From assembly GCA_003223135.1 (NCBI GenBank), contig QHXX01000048.1:1-34172 (forward strand): a stretch of 34,172 nucleotides of DNA. The letters run 5' to 3'. Position 1 is the stretch's first letter. Each line of letters begins with the position of its first letter. This document shows, one piece after another, positions 6,815 to 15,200 of this stretch. The position numbers and the translations under genes were made by a program. The notes below the pieces were generated by a model, which was given only the letters and a program-made list of their open reading frames with translations, made no database searches and was not told the origin of the DNA. This stretch comes from Acidobacteriota bacterium (GTDB lineage Bacteria; Acidobacteriota; Polarisedimenticolia; Gp22-AA2).

Positions 6815-7182
6815 CTGATCCCCCGGTTTCCATTCTGCGGTCGACTCTTCCGCCATTGAGTGTGCCGCCATTATACGCGCGGCAAGACTTGAATCTGCGA
6901 TCGGAAGGATCCCGCGACCCGGGGCCTCGCTCGGGGAAACTTCCGGTCCGTCGAGGGATTTCTCCGGAGTCCTGTCCCAGAATTCCCCGGGGCAATATGC
7001 GGGGACTGCCCCGATTGGCAGCCGGCGCATTCTGGCCCATGTTGTGGGGGACAGTGGGGTTCGAGGGCTCACCGGCGGGCCGGCCTAGGGCGGATCGGGA
7101 GTGGCCGGCAGGAGGGGCGCGCCGGGCGGCCCGGGAGGTCCTGCAGGGTGACCGGTGGCCCCCCCGTTTGAGGGAGCGATCG
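6815..7182. other. Divergent intergenic region, 368 nt, between the crp-family gene and asnB
   Basis: It must hold the crp promoter (minus strand) and the promoter of the NRPS cluster (plus strand). The only strong element is the minus-strand TATAAT at 6870-6875. For the plus strand the best candidate is TTGGCA (7015-7020) with CATGTT 17 nt later, which is weak. Upstream in-frame extension of asnB through this region is not supported because the conserved N-terminal Cys must be exposed. Confidence 0.4.
6870..6875 (-). promoter_or_regulatory. Putative -10 element of the crp-family gene
   Basis: A perfect TATAAT on the minus strand, 55 nt upstream of the ATG at 6814. No -35 resembling TTGACA is found at 16-18 nt, which would fit an activator-dependent promoter or a chance match. 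Confidence 0.4.
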
Positions 7183-9114
7183 ATGTGCGGCATCGCCGGA
7201 ATCGTCGATCTCGACGGCGGCCCTGTTCTCGAAGGGCACGTCCACGCCATGTGCGCCGCGCTCCGACATCGCGGGCCGGATGGCGAGGGCGTGTACCTCG
7301 CTCCCGGCGTGGGTCTCGGGATGCGCCGGCTGAGCATCATCGACCTCCTGACGGGGGATCAGCCGGTCCGCAATGAGGACGGGACCGCGTGGGTCGTCTT
7401 CAACGGCGAGATCTACAACTACAAGGAGCTCCGTCGCGACCTCGAGGGGCGCGGCCATCGCTTCCACACGTCTTCGGACACCGAGTCCATCGTCCACCTT
7501 TATGAGGATCGCGGGCAGGCCTGCGTCGAGGCGCTCCGCGGCATGTTCGGCTTCGCGGTCTGGGACCAGTCGCGGAAGACGCTGCTTCTGGCGCGCGATC
7601 GGCTCGGGATCAAGCCCCTCTACTACACGGAGATGGGCCGGCGGCTCGCGTTCGCCTCGGAGCTGAAGGCGCTCCTGCGCCTGCCCGAGGTGGAGGCGAG
7701 GATCGACTGGAGGGCCTTCGGATCGCTGCTCTCGACGCTCTACACCCCCGCCGACCAGAGCATCGTCGAGGGTGTCAAGAAGCTCGAACCGGGCCACGTG
7801 CTCGTCGCCCAGGCCGGCCGGGGCGTCCGGGTCGAGCGTTACTGGGACGTGCGGTTCGAACCCGCCACCGGACGCAGCGAGGCGGACCTGGCCGACGAGC
7901 TGCGGGGCCTCCTCGAGGAATCGGTGCGCCTTCATTTGGTCAGCGACGTCCCGCTGGGCGCCTTCCTCTCCGGGGGGATCGACTCGAGCAGCGTGGTCGC
8001 GCTCATGTCGCGATCGACCGGCCGCCCGGTGAAGACGTTCTCGATCGGATTCCGGGACGCGGACTTCGACGAAACCGCCGACGCACGGGGAGTGGCCCGG
8101 GCCCTGGGAACCGACCATCACGAGAAGATCCTCGAGCCCGACATCGCGTCCATCCTCGAGGAAGTGGCCTTCCACCTCGACGAGCCCTTCGGCGACTCCT
8201 CCGCCATTCCCACCTACATGGTCTCGAAACTCGCCGCGGGTCACGTGAAGGTGGTGCTGTCGGGGGACGGAGGTGACGAACTGTTCGCCGGCTACGACCG
8301 CTACCGCTCCGAGGACCGCGACCGGCGCCATGGACCGCTCGAGCGCTGGGCCATGGGCCGGCTGGGCCGGATGATGCCCCGAGGCATGAGGGGACGCAAC
8401 CGTCTGCTGCATCTGTCTCTGCCCGACGGCCGGCGCTATCTGAACCGGCTCACGCTCTACGAACGGGCCGAGAAGCGGCAGATCCTGCGCCCCGACGTCT
8501 TCGACGAGGTCGCGCGCCACGACCCGTGGTTTCGTGAGGCCGAGCGCCTCTCGCGCGGCGGCCATTGGCTGTCACGCCTCCAGGACGTGGATCTCACGAG
8601 TTACCTCCCGCTCGATATCCTCACCAAGGTCGATCGCATGAGCATGGCCCACTCGCTCGAGGCCCGCGTCCCGCTGCTCGACCACAAAGTCGTGGAGTTC
8701 GCAGCCAGGATCCCGCCGGAGCTGCTTCTGCGCGGCGGCCGGTCGAAGCACATCCTGAAGCGCGCGATGACGGGCCTGCTGCCCGAGTCGGTTCTCGAGA
8801 AGCCCAAGCGCGGCTTCGCGATCCCCCTCGGCCGCTGGTTCCGAGGTCCCCTCCGGGACCTCCCGCGCGACCTGCTGCTCTCGGAACGCAGCCGGCGTCG
8901 CGGTATTTTCGACACGGCCGCCATCGAGCGGCTCCTGGCGGACCCCACGCGCGGCCGTGACCTCGACCTGCCGGTCTGGACGCTTCTGTCCTTCGAGCTG
9001 TGGTGCCGGGCGTTCCTTGACGGGCGACCCGCGGCGGTGGCCTCGAATCACGGCGACGTACGGCACCTGGCGCCGATGGAGCGGAATGAAGCGCGTCGGG
9101 CCCTGACCGCGTGA
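7183..9114 (+). CDS. asnB: Glutamine-hydrolysing asparagine synthase family amidotransferase
   Basis: A 643-residue class II amidotransferase that takes ammonia from glutamine and forms an amide after ATP-dependent activation of a carboxylate. The ATG at 7183 has a GGGAG site 6 nt upstream and yields MCGIAGIV, which exposes Cys2, the N-terminal nucleophile, after Met removal. The glutaminase domain spans about residues 2-215 (RHRGPDG, NGEIYNY). The synthetase domain follows, with the ATP-pyrophosphatase motif SGGIDS at 263-268. Intact Cys2 argues against a beta-lactam synthetase. It is the first gene of the NRPS cluster, 22 nt before the next gene, so it may amidate a precursor or the peptide product. 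It could also be a housekeeping asparagine or surface-polysaccharide enzyme caught in the operon. Confidence 0.9.
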   Translation: MCGIAGIVDLDGGPVLEGHVHAMCAALRHRGPDGEGVYLAPGVGLGMRRLSIIDLLTGDQPVRNEDGTAWVVFNGEIYNYKELRRDLEGRGHRFHTSSDTESIVHLYEDRGQACVEALRGMFGFAVWDQSRKTLLLARDRLGIKPLYYTEMGRRLAFASELKALLRLPEVEARIDWRAFGSLLSTLYTPADQSIVEGVKKLEPGHVLVAQAGRGVRVERYWDVRFEPATGRSEADLADELRGLLEESVRLHLVSDVPLGAFLSGGIDSSSVVALMSRSTGRPVKTFSIGFRDADFDETADARGVARALGTDHHEKILEPDIASILEEVAFHLDEPFGDSSAIPTYMVSKLAAGHVKVVLSGDGGDELFAGYDRYRSEDRDRRHGPLERWAMGRLGRMMPRGMRGRNRLLHLSLPDGRRYLNRLTLYERAEKRQILRPDVFDEVARHDPWFREAERLSRGGHWLSRLQDVDLTSYLPLDILTKVDRMSMAHSLEARVPLLDHKVVEFAARIPPELLLRGGRSKHILKRAMTGLLPESVLEKPKRGFAIPLGRWFRGPLRDLPRDLLLSERSRRRGIFDTAAIERLLADPTRGRDLDLPVWTLLSFELWCRAFLDGRPAAVASNHGDVRHLAPMERNEARRALTA

Positions 9115-9136
9115 CGAAGAGACGGAGGCGCTCGCC

Positions 9137-10972
9137 ATGAATACGACTCTCACCCGGAACCCCGCAGGACTCGAGTGGGTTCCCGAGTGCGTCGGCGCTC
9201 AGGCGGCGGCGACGCCCGAGGCGCTCGCCGTGGCGGCGGGCCATCGGCGGCTGACTTACGGCCGGCTCGAGGCCCGGGCCGAGCGTCTGGCGAATCGACT
9301 GCGCTCGCTGGGCGTCGGGCACGACGTGATCGTGGGGCTCCATTTCGAAAGCTCGCCGGCGATGGTGGTCGGCGCGCTCGGGATCCTCAAGGCCGGCGGG
9401 GCCTACCTCGCCCTGGACGCTGCCCACCCGTTGGAACGCCTGGCGTTCCTGCTGAACGATGCCAAGCCCCGGCTGGTCGTGACGGCCGATCATCTGGCCG
9501 ATCGCCTGCCCCGGGGCGACTGGCTCCCGATCCCGCTGGACCCGGAGGGCCGGGACGGTGGCCCGGAACCTCCCGAACGGCGCCGCATCCCGTGGTCGTC
9601 CGAAGACCTTGCGTACGTCATCTACACCTCAGGGTCGACCGGCCAGCCGAAGGGCGTGGAGATCACCCACGGCGGCCTTATGAACCTGGTGCGCTGGCAC
9701 CGGCGCACGTTCGCGGTGACGACGAGAGATCGCGCCACGCAGATCGCCGGTGTCGGCTTCGACGCGGCCGTCTGGGAGCTCTGGCCCTACCTCACGGCCG
9801 GGGCGAGCGTGCACATCCCCGAAGAAAGCATCCGGAGGGAGCCCGAGGCGCTGCGCGCCTGGCTGGTTTCCGAAGAGATCAGCATCACCTTCCTGCCCAC
9901 GCCGATGGCGGAGCGGATGATGACGCTTCCGTGGCCCGCGGACACGGCCCTCCGGATGATGCTGACAGGGGCCGACACGCTCCACCGCTACCCGCCTGCG
10001 GGCCTGCCCTTCGCCGTGGTGAACAACTACGGTCCGACCGAGTGCACAGTGGTCGCGACGTCGGGGCTCGTGCGTCCCAGCAAGGGTGCGGACACGCTGC
10101 CCACGATCGGGCGGCCGATCGACCATGTCCAGGTTCACATCCTGGACGACGACCGGCGGCCGGTCGCCCCGGGGACGGCAGGTGAGCTGTATATCGGCGG
10201 CGCCGGCGTCGGGCGCGGCTACTTGAGGCGGCCCAATCTGACGGCGGACAAGTTCATCAAAGACCCGTTCAGCGCGGAGCCCTCGGCACGCCTCTACAGG
10301 ACCGGAGACCTGGCCCGGCGCCTCCCGGACGGCCAGATCGCATTTCTGGGCCGGATCGACGAGCAGATCAAGATCCGCGGCTATCGCATCGAGCCGGCCG
10401 AGATCGTCACGGCGCTCAACGAGCATCCGGCGGTCCAGGAAAGCGTCGTCGTCGCTCGCGGGACCTCGCCGTCCGACAGACGGCTCGTGGCCTACATCGT
10501 GCCCGCCCCGGGTCAGCGGCCCGCCCCCCGGGCGCTGCAGGACTTCCTCGGAACGCGTCTTCCCGACTACATGGTGCCGGCGACCTTCGTGGCGCTCGAG
10601 GCCCTGCCTCTCAACGCCAGCGGAAAGGTCGACCGCGCCTCCCTGCCGACGATGGATGAGGTCCCCGCCCTCCGGGACGACGGCCTGGTCGCGCCGCGCA
10701 CGCCCGTCGAGGAGCGCGTGGCCGCGATCCTGGCGGCCCTCCTCGGCCTCGAGCGCGTCGGCGTCCTCGACAATTTCTTCATGCTCGGCGGCCACTCCAT
10801 GCTGGCCACGCAGCTCATCGCCCGCCTGCGCGAGGTGTTCTCCGTGCAGCTGGCGCTGCGCACCATCTTCGAGACGCCGACCGTCGCCGGGCTCTCGGCC
10901 GAGATCGAGCGGCTCCTGCTCGAGAAGCTTCAAGCCATGAGCGAGGACGAGGCGGTGGGGATGCTGCGATGA
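9137..10972 (+). CDS. NRPS adenylation-thiolation (A-T) didomain protein
   Basis: A 611-residue stand-alone loading module. A strong GGAGG lies 8 nt before the ATG. The adenylation domain (about 15-515) has YTSGSTGQPKG (163-173), NNYGPTE, GRIDEQIKIRGYRIEPAE and the A10 Lys in NASGKVDR. The thiolation domain (about 525-600) carries the phosphopantetheine Ser S554 in LGGHS. There is no condensation domain, so it must start a chain or present an aminoacyl thioester to another enzyme. My by-eye ten-residue specificity code is D-A-W-T-M-T-N-V-V-K, closest to Leu/Phe-type codes, so a hydrophobic residue is a guess. The next gene, a P450, overlaps it by 4 nt, as in A-T/P450 pairs such as NovH/NovI that beta-hydroxylate a carrier-bound amino acid. 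Confidence 0.92.
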   Translation: MNTTLTRNPAGLEWVPECVGAQAAATPEALAVAAGHRRLTYGRLEARAERLANRLRSLGVGHDVIVGLHFESSPAMVVGALGILKAGGAYLALDAAHPLERLAFLLNDAKPRLVVTADHLADRLPRGDWLPIPLDPEGRDGGPEPPERRRIPWSSEDLAYVIYTSGSTGQPKGVEITHGGLMNLVRWHRRTFAVTTRDRATQIAGVGFDAAVWELWPYLTAGASVHIPEESIRREPEALRAWLVSEEISITFLPTPMAERMMTLPWPADTALRMMLTGADTLHRYPPAGLPFAVVNNYGPTECTVVATSGLVRPSKGADTLPTIGRPIDHVQVHILDDDRRPVAPGTAGELYIGGAGVGRGYLRRPNLTADKFIKDPFSAEPSARLYRTGDLARRLPDGQIAFLGRIDEQIKIRGYRIEPAEIVTALNEHPAVQESVVVARGTSPSDRRLVAYIVPAPGQRPAPRALQDFLGTRLPDYMVPATFVALEALPLNASGKVDRASLPTMDEVPALRDDGLVAPRTPVEERVAAILAALLGLERVGVLDNFFMLGGHSMLATQLIARLREVFSVQLALRTIFETPTVAGLSAEIERLLLEKLQAMSEDEAVGMLR

Positions 10973-12231
10973 GCGCCGGCCGGGCCGCGGCGACGCGCCA
11001 CGATCCGCCGCTGAGCCTCTATCACCTCCTCGAGCCCGACGTTGTCGCCGACCCGTACCCGCTCTATCACCGGCTGCAGGCGGAGGATCCCGTGCACTGG
11101 GACCGTTTTCTGCACGTCTGGGTCGTCACCCGGTACTGGGACGTGGTCCGCGTCCTGCACGACTTCTCCGCCGAACGCACGCCCACCCCCGACCAGCTTA
11201 CGGCCATGGGCCTCGCCGACCTGAGCCCGATCGCGCAGGTGATGGTCAAACAGATGCTGTTCATGGACGCGCCGACGCACACGCGGATCAGGGGTCTGGC
11301 GGCCCAGGCCTTCAGTCCCGCCCGCGTCGAAGTCCTCAGGGGTCACATCCGCGAGATCACCGATCGGCTTTTGGATCCGGTTCTGCCGACGGGCCGCATG
11401 GACGTCATCGCCGACCTCGCCGAGCCCCTCCCGTGCATCGTCACGGCCGAGATGCTGGGCGTCCCCGTCGAGGACCGTCGCCGGCTCAAGGCCTGGTCCG
11501 AGGATTTCGCGGAGATGCTGGGCAGCTTCCAGCACAACCCGGACCGCGCGCCGCAGATCCTGCGCGCCGTCGAGGAGATGACAGACTATTTCCGCTCCGC
11601 GATGCAGGACCGGCGCGCGCGTCCCCGGGAGGGCCTGATCAGCGAGCTCATGGACGCGCGGATCCAAGGGGACCGGCTGACGGAGGAGGAGGTCATCGCC
11701 AATTGCATCGTGACCATGGTCGGGGGACAGGAGACGACGACCAATCTCATCGGCAACGGCATCCTGTCGCTCCTGCGTCATCCGCACGAGCTCGCGAAGC
11801 TCAGAAGCGATCTGTCCCTGATCCCGTCGGCCGTCGAGGAGCTCCTCCGCTACGAAAGCCCGATCCAGCACACGGGCCGCCTGGCCCCCGCCGACGTGGA
11901 GCTGGCGGGGCGGCAGATCCGCAGGCGCCAGGCGGTGATCGCCGTGATGGGCGCCGCGAATCGCGACCCCGAGCGCTTCCCCGACCCCGATCGTCTCGAC
12001 ATCACCCGGCAGGACAACCGGCACCTGGCCTTCGGCTATGCCGCCCACTTCTGTTTCGGCGCGCCCCTGGCGCGGATCGAAGGCCAGATCGCGCTCGAGG
12101 CCGTCCTGCGCCGGATGCCCGACCTCGCACTCGAGCCCGCTCCGCTCGTCTGGAGGGCGAACCATGGGCTGCGCGGCCTGAAGACTCTGCCGGTGACGTT
12201 CAAGGCTGACGCACACCCGTCCGCCCCGTAA
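10969..12231 (+). CDS. Cytochrome P450, NRPS-associated
   Basis: A 420-residue soluble bacterial class I P450 with no membrane anchor. The I-helix motif is VGGQETTT (251-258), the ExxR is E291-R294, and the heme Cys is C362 in FGYAAHFCFG. The heme loop has Ala where FGxGxHxCxG has its second Gly. The ATG overlaps the stop of the A-T gene (ATGA), a sign of coupled translation. From the context and the NovH/NovI and related precedents I infer oxidation, most likely beta-hydroxylation, of the aminoacyl group on the neighbouring carrier protein. Action on the finished peptide cannot be excluded. Ferredoxin and reductase partners are not encoded in the window. Confidence 0.92.
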   Translation: MSAGRAAATRHDPPLSLYHLLEPDVVADPYPLYHRLQAEDPVHWDRFLHVWVVTRYWDVVRVLHDFSAERTPTPDQLTAMGLADLSPIAQVMVKQMLFMDAPTHTRIRGLAAQAFSPARVEVLRGHIREITDRLLDPVLPTGRMDVIADLAEPLPCIVTAEMLGVPVEDRRRLKAWSEDFAEMLGSFQHNPDRAPQILRAVEEMTDYFRSAMQDRRARPREGLISELMDARIQGDRLTEEEVIANCIVTMVGGQETTTNLIGNGILSLLRHPHELAKLRSDLSLIPSAVEELLRYESPIQHTGRLAPADVELAGRQIRRRQAVIAVMGAANRDPERFPDPDRLDITRQDNRHLAFGYAAHFCFGAPLARIEGQIALEAVLRRMPDLALEPAPLVWRANHGLRGLKTLPVTFKADAHPSAP

Positions 12232-12247
12232 CGCCCGGCCCACGCCG

Positions 12248-15200
12248 ATGAGCATCGAGAGCCAGCCAGCCGTCCCCGACGCTCCGCTCTCTGAGCAGAA
12301 ACGCCGCCTCCTCGAAAAGTACCTGCGCGGGGACGTTCCCTCGAGCCCGGGGGCTCACGACCTCATTCCGCGCCGACCCGCAGGCCTGGCCGCGCCCCTC
12401 TCCGCCGGCCAGCATCAGATCTGGCTGCACAGCCAGATGGCCCCCGGGCTGCCGCTCTACAACGAACCACTGACCGTCCACCGGATCGGTCCCCTCGATG
12501 TGGCGGCCCTCGAGTGGAGCCTGTGCGAGATCCTGAGGCGCCACGAGGCCTGGCGCACGACGGTGGCGGTCGTGGGGGGCGAGCCGGTCCAGGTCGTTCA
12601 GGCGGTCCCCAGAGTCGCGTTGCCCGTCGTGGATCTGCGGTCGCTACCCGAGACCGAACGGGAGCCGGAGGCGCTGAGGCTGGCCACCGAGGATGCCCGG
12701 CGGCCGATCGACCTCGTTCGAGGACCGCTGGCGCGGTTCCGCCTGATCCGTCTCCGCGACGAAGAGCACCGCCTCTACATCACCCTGCACCAGATGATCT
12801 TCGACGGCGTGTCGATGTACTCCGTGTTCCTCCCGGAGCTCACGGCGCTCTACGAGGCTCGCGTCGGGGGCCGGCCCTCGCCCCTTCGGGAGCCGAGCGT
12901 CCAGTACGGGGACTTCGCCCTCTGGCAGGTCCGACGGCTGCGGGAAGCGGCGTCCTCGAGCGCTCTGGACTACTGGCGGCGGCAATTGGAGGGCGCGCCG
13001 GCGTTGCTCGAGCTGGCCGGCGACCGGCCGCGACCTCCCGTGCAGAGCTTTCGCGGCGACCAGCCGACCTTCGCCTTACCGAAGACTTTGAGCGAACAGC
13101 TCAAGGCGCTCTCGCGGCGGGAGGAGACGACGCTCTTCATGACGCTCCTGGCCTCGTTCAACGTCCTGCTCTACCGCTACACGGGCCAGGAGGACATCCT
13201 CGTCGGGACGGTGACCACGCGCCGCGGCCGGCCCGAGCTCGAGCGCCTCCTGGGCTTCTTCCTCAACACGCTGGTGCTCCGGACGCGTCTGTCGGAGGAT
13301 CTCAGCTTCCGGGAGCTTTTGCGGAACGTGCGCGAGACGACGCTCGAGGCGCTCTCCCGCGGCGATGTCCCGATCGAGGAGGTGGTGAAGAGCCTGCAGC
13401 CCGATCGAGATTCCAGCCGCAACCCGTTGTTCCAGGTCATGTTCATCCTCGAGCCGCCCCTGCCTCCCCCGCGTCCGGGCTGGAACCTGACCCAGATGGA
13501 CGTGGACACGGGGATTTCCCGGTTCGACCTGTACTTGGAGGCCGACGATCGTCCGCAGGGGATCATCGGCCGCGTCCGCTACAGCACCGATCTCTTCGAA
13601 CGCGCGACGATCGATCGCCTGCTGCAGCGATTCGAGGTCCTGCTCGAGGGCATCGTCGCCGATCCGGGGCAGCGGGTCGCCGCCCTGCCGGTTCTCACGC
13701 CGCTCGAGCGCAGCGGAGCGCTCCGCCCTGGCGACGCGGCGGAGCCGGACCGCCCTGTCGTCTCGTTCACCCGGGAAGCGATCGAGCAGTCCATCGTGCA
13801 GCGCTTCGCCCGGCAGGTCGAAGAGCACCCGCGTCGTATCGCCGTCAGGGAGGCGGGAAGGGAGTGGACGTACGCGGCGCTCGACGAAGCGGCCGATCGA
13901 GTCGCCGCGGCGATGGCGCCGACCGTAGGTGAAGAGGGGGCGCGGATCGCCCTGCTGCTCGACCATGACGCCGTGATGATCGCCGGCATCCTCGGCGTGC
14001 TGAAGGCGGGCGGCGCCTATGTGCCGCTCGATCCGGGTCATCCCGCCGAGCGACTCTCGCACATCGTCGCGGACTGCCTCGCGCGCGCCGTGCTCACGAA
14101 CGAGCGAAACCGATCCCTGGCCCAAGCGCTCGCAGGCGGCCGGATGGTCCACCGTCTCGACGAGATCCTGAACCGCCCGCCTGGAGCGGGGCGTCGCCGG
14201 GTCGTGTCGCCGGATGACGCCGCCTACCTTCTATATACGTCCGGCTCCGCCGGCCGGCCGAAGGGCGTGCTGCAGAACCAACGGAACGTCCTGCACTTCA
14301 TCCAGGCCTACTCCACGAACCTTCGCCTCTCCGCCGACGATCGGCTGACGCTCCTCTCCTCGTACAGCGTCGATGCCGCCGTCATGGACATCTTCGGAGC
14401 GCTGCTGAACGGCGCCACGCTCTGCCCCATCGATATCCGCGAGGCGGGTCTCGTCGGGCTGCGCGTCAGGTTGCGCCGCGACGGCGTCACCGTCTACCAC
14501 TCGACACCCACCGTCTTCCGGCACCTGACAGGAGCGTCGGCGGGAGAAGAGCTGGCCCCGAGCCTCCGGCTCATCGTTCTCGGGGGGGAGGAGGTCCGCC
14601 GCGAGGACGTCGAGGCCTACCGCCGGTCCACGCCGGGCCACTGCCTGTTCGTGAACGGGTTCGGACCCACGGAGTCGACGGTGTCGCTGCAGCACTTCGT
14701 CGACAAGGCGACCAGGATCGAGCGGGCCTCCGTGCCCGTCGGGCGTGCGGTTGTGGACACCGAAGTGCTGCTGCTCAGCCCGCGGGGCGAGCCCGGCCAG
14801 ATCCACGGCGAGATCGCCATCCGCAGTCGTCACCTCGCCCTGGGCTACTGGCGGAGGCCTCTTCAGACGAGGGCGGTCTTCCTTCCGGACCCTGAAGGAG
14901 GGGAGAGACGGATCTACCGGACCGGCGACATGGGTCGTTTGCTCGTCGACGGCTGTATCGAGTTCGCGGGGCGGAGAGATTCGCAAGTGAAGATCCGGGG
15001 GTTCCGGATCGAGATGGGAGAGATCGAAGACGTGCTGGCGCGGCACCCGGATGTGCGGGAGGCCGCGGTCGCCGTCCGCGATCACTCCTCGGGTGAGAGG
15101 CGACTCATCGCCTATTGGGTTGCCAGGGCGGAACCCGCGCCCGAAGACGCAGCGCTCCGCCGCTACCTGCGAGGGAAGCTGCCCGATTCCATGATGCCGT

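Noticed and set aside
7015-7043. TTGGCA with CATGTT as a promoter, or as a sigma-54 site, for the NRPS cluster
   Set aside because: The -10 matches only 3 of 6, and the GG/GC spacing needed for sigma-54 is absent.
6815-7072. 86-residue N-terminal extension of the Crp/Fnr regulator
   Set aside because: It would run through the TATAAT at 6870-6875, exceeds family length, and has no domain; MNRTDRERLF at 6814 has a good ribosome binding site.
6856-7182. Upstream extension of asnB by 109 codons
   Set aside because: The conserved MCGIAG start needs Cys directly after Met, there is a ribosome binding site at 7183, and the extension has no similarity to any domain I know.
7069-8565. Minus-strand open frame of 498 codons opposite asnB
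   Set aside because: No recognisable motif, and it lies over the conserved glutaminase and synthetase domains on the other strand.
7183-9114. AsnB homologue as a beta-lactam synthetase
   Set aside because: Beta-lactam synthetases lack the N-terminal catalytic Cys; here Cys2 and the glutaminase motifs are intact.
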